A DNA stretch of 64,000 nt from Polyangiaceae bacterium (GTDB lineage Bacteria; Myxococcota_A; Polyangia; Polyangiales; Polyangiaceae). Positions 32,377-40,147 of the stretch are shown piece by piece (position 1 is the first letter of the stretch; each line of letters begins with the position of its first letter). The translations under genes and the position numbers were made by a program. The stretch is taken from positions 1-64,000 of the forward strand of contig JANXOF010000092.1 in NCBI GenBank assembly GCA_025353725.1, in the 5' to 3' direction. The notes beneath the pieces are model-generated. The model worked only from the letters and a program-made list of their open reading frames with translations, searched no databases and had not been told where the DNA came from.

Positions 32377-34488
32377 CTACTCGGAGAGTAGCACCGACGA
32401 GCCTTCCGCCAAGGGCGGCCCGCAATGATCGCTCGACGGTGAGGGATACACTGTGCGTAGAGCCTTGAGATGGCGCGCGGTCACGCCGGGAACGGCCAGG
32501 ATCGCCTCGTCGGCGGCGGCCATAATGCCTTTGAGGCTGCCGAGGTGTTTGAGAAGCGCCTTGCACGTGGCGGGGCCAAGGCCTGCGACTTGGTCAAGGG
32601 CGGATGCGAATCGGACCTTCTTTCCCAAGCGCTCGCGCGCGCGATTCGAGAAGCGGTGCGCCTCGTCGCGAACACGGGCGAGAAAAAACATCGACGCCGA
32701 ATGGCTCTTCAGCGGTATCGGATTTTTCTGACCTGGCAGGTACACGCGGTCGACGAGGGTCTCGCCGAGGACGTTCTCTTTTTCTTTCGCGAGCGCGACA
32801 ATCGAGAGATCGTGGAGCCCGAGATCGCGCGCCGCCGCGAGCGCGACTGCGAGCTGACCTTTGCCGCCGTCGACCACGAAGAGGTCCGGCAAATCCCACT
32901 CCGCGCTCGCTTGCTTAGGCGCTGCGGCGCCCCCTTCCGTCGGCACATCTGCGCGCTCTTTTAGGCCTCGACGAAAGCGCCGCGCGAGCACCTCGTACAT
33001 CGCACGGTAGTCATCACCGTCGAGCGAGATACCGCCCTCGCCTTGAGCGCGCTCGCTTTCACCTTCACCTTCCGGTCGGCCCGAAGGCCGGCGCCGGGCG
33101 GGTTTCGAGTTCGCCGTCTCGCCGCGGACATGAAACGTGCGGTAACGCTTTTTATCGGCCTCTCCGTCGAGCATCGCGACGATCGCGCCGACCGTATCGC
33201 GCCCGCCTAAATGCGAGATATCGCAACATTCGATACGACGCGGAACCGTCGGAAGACGCAAACGCTCTTGGAGTTGCGTGAGCCGCTCGCTCACATCATC
33301 GCTCGCGCGGCGCTTTTCGCTAAAGGAGTGCTTGGCATTATCGTTCGCGAGTGCAAGTAACTCGACGCGCTGACCCCGTTGCGGAAAGAGGACCGCCACC
33401 TTGTGCTTGGCAAGCGTCGTCAACCACTCCGCGATGCCGGCACACGCTTCGGGCAGGAGCGGCACAATCACCTCGTCCGGAATCGGCGGCATCAGATCCG
33501 TGTCCATCGTGGAGCTTCGGGGCGAGCCCTCCGGCGCCTCGTTCTCCGGCAGTGCCATGGGCCCATAGAACTGGGCGAGAAAAGCAGAGACAACCTCTTC
33601 GTCGGGGATTTCTGCGTGCTTTACCGCGAACGTTGCGACGTCCGCGAGCTTGCCGCGCCGAATGTGAAGCAGAGCGAGTTCGACGAGATCGCCCTCGCGA
33701 TGAAGACCCAGCACGTCGCGGTTGACGTCGTCGTTCGCGACGACGCGCTGCTCCTCGCGGACCTTCGCAATGGCCGAGAGCTGGTCCCGATAGACGGCGG
33801 CGAGCTCGAAGTGCATGTGCCACGCGGCGTCGCGCATGCGGGTCTCGAGGTCCGCGGAGAGCTCATCGTGGCGGCCGTCGAGGAACATGACGACGGCACG
33901 GACCTGCTCGTCGTACCAAGCTTTGTCCGTTTCCAAGACGCACGGCGCGGGGCAGCGCTTGATTTGATATTGCAAACACGGACGCTTCCTACGCCTCATC
34001 TCGACGTCGGTGCACGTCCGAAGCTGAAAGTGCTTGTTCACGAGGTGAAGCGTGCGGCGCGCGGCAGTGGCGGAGTGGTAAGGGCCGAAGTACCGGGTGC
34101 GCCCTTCGGGATCGACCGCAGGGCGCCTGACCACCCAAAGGCGAGGCCACTCCTCCTTCAAATCGAGCCGTAGGGAGATGTACTCCTTGTCGTCACGGAG
34201 CTTGATGTTGTAGCGAGGTCGATGCTCCTTGATGAGGTTATTTTCAAGGATCGCCGCCTCTTTCTCGGAGCCGGTGACAATGGTGTCGAAATCGCCAATC
34301 GTCTTTTGAAGAATCGGAATGAAATAGCGATTATCGCTCGACCCCTCTTGAAAGTAGGAGCGAACGCGCGAACGCAGGCTCTTGGCCTTGCCGACGTAGA
34401 CCACCTCGCCCTTCTCGTCACGGAAGAGGTAGACGCCGGGCGAAATCGGCAATGCGGCGAGCTTTTCTGTGACGACCTCGGGCAACAT
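32377..34488 (-). CDS. uvrC: UvrABC excinuclease subunit C
   Basis: A 703-residue DNA repair nuclease, about 90 longer than the common length. The GIY-YIG nuclease (about 16-95: PGVYLFRDEKGEVVYVGKAKSLRSRVRSYF) makes the 3' incision; a UVR motif lies near 200-235; the RNase H-like 5' nuclease occupies the second half (CCDISHLGGRDTVGAIVAMLDG and LFVVDGGKGQLAVAL), and helix-hairpin-helix motifs end the protein (GPATCKALLKHLGSLKGI). Extra length comes from loops near 305-345 and 470-520, the latter rich in Glu, Gly and Arg. It works with UvrA and UvrB on bulky lesions; those genes are not here. It is divergent from the helicase, 56 bases apart. Confidence 0.97.
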   Translation of the reverse strand: MLPEVVTEKLAALPISPGVYLFRDEKGEVVYVGKAKSLRSRVRSYFQEGSSDNRYFIPILQKTIGDFDTIVTGSEKEAAILENNLIKEHRPRYNIKLRDDKEYISLRLDLKEEWPRLWVVRRPAVDPEGRTRYFGPYHSATAARRTLHLVNKHFQLRTCTDVEMRRRKRPCLQYQIKRCPAPCVLETDKAWYDEQVRAVVMFLDGRHDELSADLETRMRDAAWHMHFELAAVYRDQLSAIAKVREEQRVVANDDVNRDVLGLHREGDLVELALLHIRRGKLADVATFAVKHAEIPDEEVVSAFLAQFYGPMALPENEAPEGSPRSSTMDTDLMPPIPDEVIVPLLPEACAGIAEWLTTLAKHKVAVLFPQRGQRVELLALANDNAKHSFSEKRRASDDVSERLTQLQERLRLPTVPRRIECCDISHLGGRDTVGAIVAMLDGEADKKRYRTFHVRGETANSKPARRRPSGRPEGEGESERAQGEGGISLDGDDYRAMYEVLARRFRRGLKERADVPTEGGAAAPKQASAEWDLPDLFVVDGGKGQLAVALAAARDLGLHDLSIVALAKEKENVLGETLVDRVYLPGQKNPIPLKSHSASMFFLARVRDEAHRFSNRARERLGKKVRFASALDQVAGLGPATCKALLKHLGSLKGIMAAADEAILAVPGVTARHLKALRTVYPSPSSDHCGPPLAEGSSVLLSE

Positions 34489-34544
34489 CGGACTTGGCTC
34501 ACGAATCCTAGTCCGCCGCCGCTCAGTGCGCTAAGTCTCATCGC

Positions 34545-36917
34545 ATGACCGACGCGAGCGCTATCACGGCGCTGCTCGGCCCGACCAACACGGGCAAAAC
34601 GCACCGCGCCGTCGAGCGCATGCTCGAGCACAACAGCGGCATGATTGGCTTGCCGTTGCGCTTGCTCGCGCGCGAGGTCTACGACCGTATTTCCGCGCGC
34701 ATCGGCGAGAGCCGTGTGGCGCTCGTGACCGGAGAAGAGCAGCGGATTCCACCGCGGCCCTCGTACTGGGTGGCGACTGTGGAGGCGATGCCCGTCGATC
34801 GCGCGGTTGAGTTTCTTGCCGTCGATGAAGTCCAACTCGCCGCTCACGATCAGCGCGGCCATACGTTCACGTCTCGAATCCTCTCCGCGCGCGGGACGAA
34901 GGAGACCTGGTTCATGGGGGCGGCAACCATGCGCGCGGTCCTCCGCGAGCTCGTGCCCACCGCCGTACAGATCGAGCACCCTCGACTTTCGCGCCTCGCG
35001 TATGCCGGGAGTGTGCCCCTCGCACGCGTCCCTCCGAGAAGTGCCGTGGTCGCGTTTTCGATGCCACACGTCTACGAAATGGCAGAGCGGATTCGCGCAC
35101 GGAAGGGCGGCGCCGCCGTCGTGCTCGGGGCGCTCTCACCGCGCACGCGCAACGCCCAGGTCGCGATGTTTCAATCGGGCGAGGTGGACTGGCTCGTCGC
35201 CACCGACGCCGTCGGAATGGGGTTGAATCTTGGCGTTGACCACGTCGCGTTCGCCGCGCTGCGCAAGTTCGACGGACGCGAGGTGCGTGACGTCGACGAG
35301 GCCGAGCTCGCGCAAATCGCCGGGCGCGCAGGACGCTGGGTGCAGGACGGAACCTTCGGCGCGATCACGCCGCTCACGGTTCCAAGCAGCGTCGTCGCGG
35401 CCATCGAGACCCACGCCTTCGCGCCTATTCGCCGCGTGCGCTTTCGAAACGACGTCCTCGCGTTCGACGCTGTCGAATCGCTTCTTGCCTCGCTTCACGT
35501 GCCCTCTACACGGAAGGTACTCGCGCCCGCGCGTGAGGCCGAAGACGCCCTTGCGTTGCGCGCGCTCTCGCTACGCCCCGACGTCGCGCGAGCGCTGCAT
35601 GCAGGTACGGCCCGCGAGCGCGAGGAGGCCGTCAAGCTCTTGTGGGATGTGTGTACAGTACCTGATTTTCGAAAGTTGCTTCTCGAGGTGCACGTCGACT
35701 TTCTCGCGCACCTTTTCATCGAACTTAGGCGACGCGGTCGCTTGGGGGACGACTGGATCGACGAGCGGGTACGTGAGCTTTCGAGCGCGGAGGGCGACGT
35801 CGATACGCTCGTCGCGCGCATCGCAGCCGTACGAACCTGGACCTACATCGCCAACCGCGGCACGTGGCTCGAGTCACCCGACGAGTGGCAGGAAAGGACG
35901 CATGCTCTCGAGGATCGCCTGAGCGATGCGCTTCACGAGCGCCTCGTCATGCGCTTCGTCGACGTCAAAAAGGGGCACGGAACGGTACCCTCGCGAATGC
36001 GCCCGTCGCGCTCGCGCAGTCGCTCTGACCTGGGCGACACGTCAGCGACCGAGCCCGTCGACGCGGCTCACCCTTTCGCCAAGCTCGCCGCCATGCGCGC
36101 GCAGCTAACGCCACTGGCCCCGACGTCTTCCGCCGGGACAGCGCCTTGGATCGAGAGCGTTATCGAGGGCGCGCACGTCGACTTTTCGCTCGATGCGGAG
36201 GGTCTCGTCACGCACAAACTGTCGGGCAGGCATCTCGCAACGCTGACGCGCGGCTCGGGCATTGCGCTTCCTGGAGTGCGGGTGACCGACGGCGACTCAC
36301 TCAGTGGCGGAGTACAGCGCCGGCTTCACCGTCGAATGCTCGCGTTCCTGAGAGATGTCGTGACGGAGCTACTCGGCGGCGCGCGTGACGTCGCGGTCTC
36401 GCACGCGGAGTCGAATCGTTCGGTCGAAGCGTCTGCGGCCGTGCGCGGGCTCGTCCATCGGCTCGAGCAGGGTCTCGGAACGATCGTTGCCCGTGATAGC
36501 GCGGACATCGCCTACGGACTAAGCAACGAAACGCGCCAAGCCTTCGAACGCGGAGGACTCTCCCTCGGCGAACTCGTCATTTATGTGCCCGTATCGCTCA
36601 CCGAGACGGCCATCAACGCGCGAATCGCGCTCGCTTCGACGTGGTTCGGCGCGGGGCGCGCGCTCCGTCCTCCCCAGGGCGGGGCGGTTTCGTTTTTGGC
36701 GGGACGCGGTCTCGACGCGTCGGCCTACACCGCCATTGGCTTTCCCGTCTTTGGCCATCGAGCCATTCGAGCGGATGTCGCCGCACGCGTGTACGCGATA
36801 CTCAGCCAATCGACGCCTTCGAACGCGCCGCCCGAAAGCGAAATTGCGACATGGCTCGGGTGCCCGACACGCGAGGTAAAGCGCACGACCGACGCGATGC
36901 GCGTGATGCTCCGCTAA
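34545..36917 (+). CDS. SUV3-like superfamily 2 RNA/DNA helicase
   Basis: A 790-residue ATP-dependent helicase. Motif I is LGPTNTGKT (Lys18), the Walker B variant is DEVQ (94-97), the DEVQ form that marks the SUV3 group, and the C-terminal RecA domain has GALSPRTRNAQVAMFQSGEVDWLVATDAVGMGLNLGVDH and the arginine-finger motif QIAGRAGR. Mitochondrial SUV3 degrades RNA with PNPase; bacterial relatives are little studied. The region beyond about 430 is long, has no recognised motif and may contact substrate. The upstream 56-base gap is shared with divergent uvrC, suggesting a shared control region. Confidence 0.88.
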   Translation: MTDASAITALLGPTNTGKTHRAVERMLEHNSGMIGLPLRLLAREVYDRISARIGESRVALVTGEEQRIPPRPSYWVATVEAMPVDRAVEFLAVDEVQLAAHDQRGHTFTSRILSARGTKETWFMGAATMRAVLRELVPTAVQIEHPRLSRLAYAGSVPLARVPPRSAVVAFSMPHVYEMAERIRARKGGAAVVLGALSPRTRNAQVAMFQSGEVDWLVATDAVGMGLNLGVDHVAFAALRKFDGREVRDVDEAELAQIAGRAGRWVQDGTFGAITPLTVPSSVVAAIETHAFAPIRRVRFRNDVLAFDAVESLLASLHVPSTRKVLAPAREAEDALALRALSLRPDVARALHAGTAREREEAVKLLWDVCTVPDFRKLLLEVHVDFLAHLFIELRRRGRLGDDWIDERVRELSSAEGDVDTLVARIAAVRTWTYIANRGTWLESPDEWQERTHALEDRLSDALHERLVMRFVDVKKGHGTVPSRMRPSRSRSRSDLGDTSATEPVDAAHPFAKLAAMRAQLTPLAPTSSAGTAPWIESVIEGAHVDFSLDAEGLVTHKLSGRHLATLTRGSGIALPGVRVTDGDSLSGGVQRRLHRRMLAFLRDVVTELLGGARDVAVSHAESNRSVEASAAVRGLVHRLEQGLGTIVARDSADIAYGLSNETRQAFERGGLSLGELVIYVPVSLTETAINARIALASTWFGAGRALRPPQGGAVSFLAGRGLDASAYTAIGFPVFGHRAIRADVAARVYAILSQSTPSNAPPESEIATWLGCPTREVKRTTDAMRVMLR

Positions 36918-36921
36918 GCGC

Positions 36922-37000
36922 TCAGTCCTCGACTTCGCCCCACGTACCGTCGGTGCCATCGGTCACTTCCACGGCGGCGACTGGCCGGATGCAGGTCTAC
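36922..37000 (-). pseudogene. Gene-tail fragment resembling the L,D-transpeptidase C-terminus
   Basis: On minus this reads VAAVEVTDGTDGTWGEVED followed by TGA, with an in-frame stop just upstream. The last 30 bases (36924-36953) differ at only three positions from the end of the L,D-transpeptidase gene (38874-38903), whose product ends DGTWVDIED. It looks like a leftover tail of a paralogue or a partial duplication, not an expressed gene. Confidence 0.45.
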
Positions 37001-37067
37001 GTCATGGACAGCGTACGCGGTCCGCTCCGCTGCTCCCGCGCTCGCGACGGGCGGCATTGACACTGAG

Positions 37068-37644
37068 CTATGTCATCGGAGAACAGATGAAGACGATCTC
37101 GAGCTCGCGTTTCATAAAATTATTCGGAATGGTGAGCGGGACGACTGTCGCGAAGGTTTCTGACGTCATCCAAATTCGTATCGATTTGTAACGGAGCGCC
37201 GCCGACGGCCGCGTGACCGTTGCGCCGCGCTGAAAGAGAGTTCGAGCTGATGACCAACGAACGGCCTGATCGGGTGAGCATGGGAATCGAGTCGGACCGT
37301 TGCCACCCAGGCTTTGGTGCAAGCTGAAAGCCGTCGCCCATGTCGATCTTCACGTACGGAAGCGACTCGCCAATACGAAGATTTCTACGCTTTTTGCACG
37401 CCGCCGGGTCGTCGGGTAGCACACGGTCCGCGTCGTCGAGGCAAACGTCCTGTACGAGAAAGTCATACGTGTCGCTCGCGACCGGCGTGGTGGCGGATGG
37501 CATGCTCCCTGGGGGCGTAATGACATCGGCGACAAGGCTGCGGCTTGACACCTCGATCTCACGAGACTCGTTGGCGCACGCCGCGAGTGGCGCCAGTACG
37601 GTGAGGGTGAGGGCGAGTGCTCCCCGCGTTACTCTTTGCTTCAT
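37068..37644 (-). pseudogene. Frameshifted hypothetical lipoprotein
   Basis: The first part (37644 down to about 37230) encodes MKQRVTRGALALTLTVLAPL, a signal ending AAC (lipobox), then a plausible mature region with CLDDADRVLPDDPAACKKRR and YVKIDMGDGFQLAPKPGW. The frame then becomes less protein-like and stops at 37120, while the next frame from about 37235 carries a good continuation (ALRYKSIRIWMTSETF, then VVPLTIPNNFMKRELEIVF) to a stop at 37068. A single frameshift near 37225-37250 explains this. It is either a pseudogene or a sequencing error; decayed neighbours favour the former. Confidence 0.6.
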
Positions 37645-37856
37645 CCAGTACTCTCCACTGGGCCAGCAGCAAGGTTCGTTCCGATCTAGGCGACGGTTCG
37701 ATTGGGCCATTTCGCGGCGTCACAACGTCTCGTGTGCCCCGACGTCGCAGTGAGTCGCGCGACCCGCATGGAAAGTTCGATCCACGACGCGGGCGTGGGT
37801 GTACCGCGGACCTTCGGTCGCGGAATGGACCGTTCGTTGCCGGTGCGCAGAACCCG

Positions 37857-38294
37857 CTACCCGCTTGTCGGACTCGCGAATTCGACGGAAGCAACGGTGG
37901 ACCTGTCTGAACGCCGGCCTTCTCCGGGCTTCCCGACGGCCTTGTGAAGAACAGCTGCTCCAAATCCCTTGGCTCGCCGAAGGTCGGTGAGCCGAAGGCT
38001 CGTGCCGTCTACAATCACGTGGACCCAGGATTCGCCTTTGCAACGACGCGCAGTCGCGACCTGTACTGACTCAAGGATCGCCGCACTGAGCACCCTTTGG
38101 TTACTGAGGAAATCGTAGGCGCCTTGCGGTTCCGCGTCACTTCGAGAGACATCGAGGACTTTTCCTCCAGGGTGCTCCGCAAGCGACGTCGCCATTCGTA
38201 TAAAACGCGCAGTTCGGCGGGGGTCGCCTAAATTCGCATGCCCAAATTCCTCGTAGGCCCATGTCCTCGCTTCTGCCCTTGTCGTCGGACCCAT
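37857..38294 (-). pseudogene. IS4/Tn5-type transposase, 5' fragment
   Basis: From an ATG at 38294 the frame gives WAYEEFGHANLGDPRRTARF, the N-terminal DNA-binding domain of Tn5-like IS4-family transposases, then SDAEPQGAYDFLSNQRVLSA and VIVDGTSLRLTDLRRAKGFG, reaching the first catalytic aspartate (VDG). After KAVGKPGEG it loses similarity and stops at 37857, about 145 residues into a protein that normally exceeds 400. The DDE core and C-terminus are missing downstream, so this is a dead remnant. No clear terminal repeats are seen. Confidence 0.75.
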
Positions 38295-38574
38295 GCGAGC
38301 AGAACCACCGGTTAACAAGAAAATTGCCGTCAAATATTGACTTAACACCAATGCCCAGAGGCAAGCGGGGGAACTCCACCCCTCGAGCCGCCAGCAGAAC
38401 GGTCCGCGCACGCTGGACGCAGCCACTGCTCGACCGCCACGATCGCACCATCGCCTCGAGCCTGCGGGGCTTGCTCGGGTGCAGCTTCAGGCGGGGAACA
38501 CGAGGACCAGGCACGTCCCGGGGTCGGACGGTCCCCGATCGCGTTAATTCAAACCCCTCACGAACTTCCGGCCA
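38295..38574. other. Spacer between transposase and ParE remnants
   Basis: No gene supported. Frames are short, Arg/Pro-rich and without motifs; a ParD-type antitoxin expected beside the ParE remnant is not recognisable here. Confidence 0.4.
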
Positions 38575-38875
38575 GCGGTACTAGCGTGGTACCGCGCAGA
38601 CTATCCTGGCCGCGATGTCCGCTTTCAAAATGCGCTTCGCGATACTCTGGCCCGCTATTGAGTTTTCGCCACTTGCGTTCCAGGTATTTGACCCACCGGA
38701 CATCCGCAGCGCTCCGTTCCGCAAATTCTCGCAAAGCGTAATCTACCTTCCCGTTCGCGGTGATGTCGAAGTGCTCGCCGTTTTCGACGGAAGACGTGAC
38801 CTCGGCTCTTGGAAGTGGCACGCGCTTCGCTTGGTCGAGCGCATGACGGCGCGAGGCGTGAGCGGAAGGTGTTAG
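38575..38875 (+). pseudogene. RelE/ParE-family toxin, frameshifted
   Basis: In one frame (from about 38575) the sequence encodes LAWYRADYPGRDVRFQNALR and DTLARY before a stop at 38658; in the next frame it continues IEFSPLAFQVFDPPDIRSAP, FRKFSQSVIY, VEVLAVFDGRRDLGSW. Joined, these form a normal ParE/RelE toxin fold: N-terminal helices, then the strand pattern ending in VIY...VLAVFDGRR. Removing one base at 38656 restores the frame (CGC-ATT-GAG). No antitoxin is visible upstream. A broken toxin without antitoxin is what decay of a toxin-antitoxin module leaves behind. Confidence 0.7.
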
Positions 38876-39417
38876 TCCTCGATGTCGACCCACGTACCGT
38901 CGGGGACCATGCGCGCGACTTGGTCGATTTCGGCGTCCTCCAACACGACGCATCCGTGGCTTTGGTAGGCGGATTTTTTGAACGGCTTGGCCTCCGGTGG
39001 CTCGCCGTGGATACCAATTTCACCGCCAATGGTCGCAGTCGGAGGGAGGCTACCGTTTTTCTTTAGCGCCTCGAAGCGCGCACGGTCGTCGGCATTTGGG
39101 TAATCGAGCTGAAGGAAGATTCGAAGGTGAGACGGCAAGTGCTTGACGACCTTGTATTGGCCGACAGGCGTGACGTTGTCTCCCTCCTTCGTTTTCGGCC
39201 CCGCACCGCCGCGCCCGACGGCGACGGCGTAATTTGCCACGAGCGACTCGCCGTCAAAGAGCTGCATGGTCCGCGCGCTCTTGTTCACACGGACGCGAGT
39301 GACGGTCTTTTCGTGGCTCGAGGCTTTGGTACTCGCGGTAGGTGGGGCCGAAGCTCCCACCAAGCTGAGACTCGCGATGGCGAAGAGAAAACGGCTTACG
39401 TGACCCTTCAGCCGCAT
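38872..39417 (-). CDS. L,D-transpeptidase (YkuD domain)
   Basis: A 181-residue secreted enzyme that cross-links or attaches substrates to peptidoglycan. The ATG at 39417 (MRLKGHVSRFLFAIASLSLV) gives a signal peptide ending in GASA. The YkuD domain spans about 38-180: VRVNKSARTMQLFDGESLV, TPVGQYKVVKHLPSHL, IGIHGEP (His137) and the catalytic SHGCVVL with nucleophile Cys156. A longer start to 39528 would lack a clean signal. It is preceded 52 bases upstream by a secreted DUF4390-like gene, and may be part of the maiA-bamA-like transcript. The 3' end shares a near-identical 30 bases with a fragment at 36924. Confidence 0.9.
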   Translation of the reverse strand: MRLKGHVSRFLFAIASLSLVGASAPPTASTKASSHEKTVTRVRVNKSARTMQLFDGESLVANYAVAVGRGGAGPKTKEGDNVTPVGQYKVVKHLPSHLRIFLQLDYPNADDRARFEALKKNGSLPPTATIGGEIGIHGEPPEAKPFKKSAYQSHGCVVLEDAEIDQVARMVPDGTWVDIED

Positions 39418-39469
39418 CAAGGGAACGTACGGCAATCGCGTCCTTCTGGCCAGTCGCGACGCGCCACGC

Positions 39470-40147
39470 TCAAGGGCTGAACGACTGCGTACGGAACAGG
39501 AGCGACCGTTCGGCTCGCCCCGGAGCACGGACGAAAAGACCTACAAACGAGCCGAAAAGCGCGTCTCCCGGGCCGATTCCGGTGGACCCTGCCGGACGCG
39601 TGACCCACTTTCGCATCGGCTCCACCATTTGTGCGTTCACCGGATTGATCTCCACGATCACGCCGAGAAAGTGAGGCTTGCCGACCTGCGCGAGCGCACG
39701 ATCCGTCACCGGAATCCGTCGAGCCTCGAAGCAAAGGCGCTGCACGCCTTCGATCGTCAACGCGGCCGTGTCGCGCTCGGTGCCCGGGCCAGAGATTTTT
39801 AGGCGGTATACTTCCTCCCAAAGGTCGAAGGTAATGCGGCAGGTGCGTGCTGCGAGAGCCACGGGATTCGACTCGCCTTCACGCAGAAAGTACGCGCGCA
39901 TGAGAACCACGTGGGGAAGCCCATTCGAGAGCTTTGCACGAAAACCCGCGTCGAGAACGTCGACATAGCTAAAGCTCGCCACGAGTTGGTCCGCGTTTGA
40001 CTCGTTTTTCTCCCACGCGAACGTGGCTTGACGTTGCGGAAGGTCCGCCGGATGGCTCGGAACGGACACACTTTGACCCAAAGCCGGCATGGGCAATCCG
40101 AAGACGACGAACAGCACGAACGGAAGAAAGAAGCGACGCGCCGTCAT
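39470..40147 (-). CDS. Secreted protein, DUF4390-like
   Basis: A 225-residue protein with a signal peptide (MTARRFFLPFVLFVVFGLPM, cleavage near ALGQ). Segments such as ASFSYVDVLDAGFRAKLSNG followed by LPHVVLMRAYFLRE match the DUF4390 pattern of a beta-sandwich protein with an LxNGLP turn. That family is uncharacterised and often near envelope assembly genes. The start overlaps the Omp85-like gene's stop as ATGA, so the two are translationally coupled and probably act together at the outer membrane. The family call is by eye. Confidence 0.65.
   Translation of the reverse strand: MTARRFFLPFVLFVVFGLPMPALGQSVSVPSHPADLPQRQATFAWEKNESNADQLVASFSYVDVLDAGFRAKLSNGLPHVVLMRAYFLREGESNPVALAARTCRITFDLWEEVYRLKISGPGTERDTAALTIEGVQRLCFEARRIPVTDRALAQVGKPHFLGVIVEINPVNAQMVEPMRKWVTRPAGSTGIGPGDALFGSFVGLFVRAPGRAERSLLFRTQSFSP

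Noticed and set aside
38558-38953. A 131-codon minus frame opposite the ParE remnant
   Set aside because: The plus strand reconstructs a known toxin fold over the same bases; the minus frame has no family match by eye.
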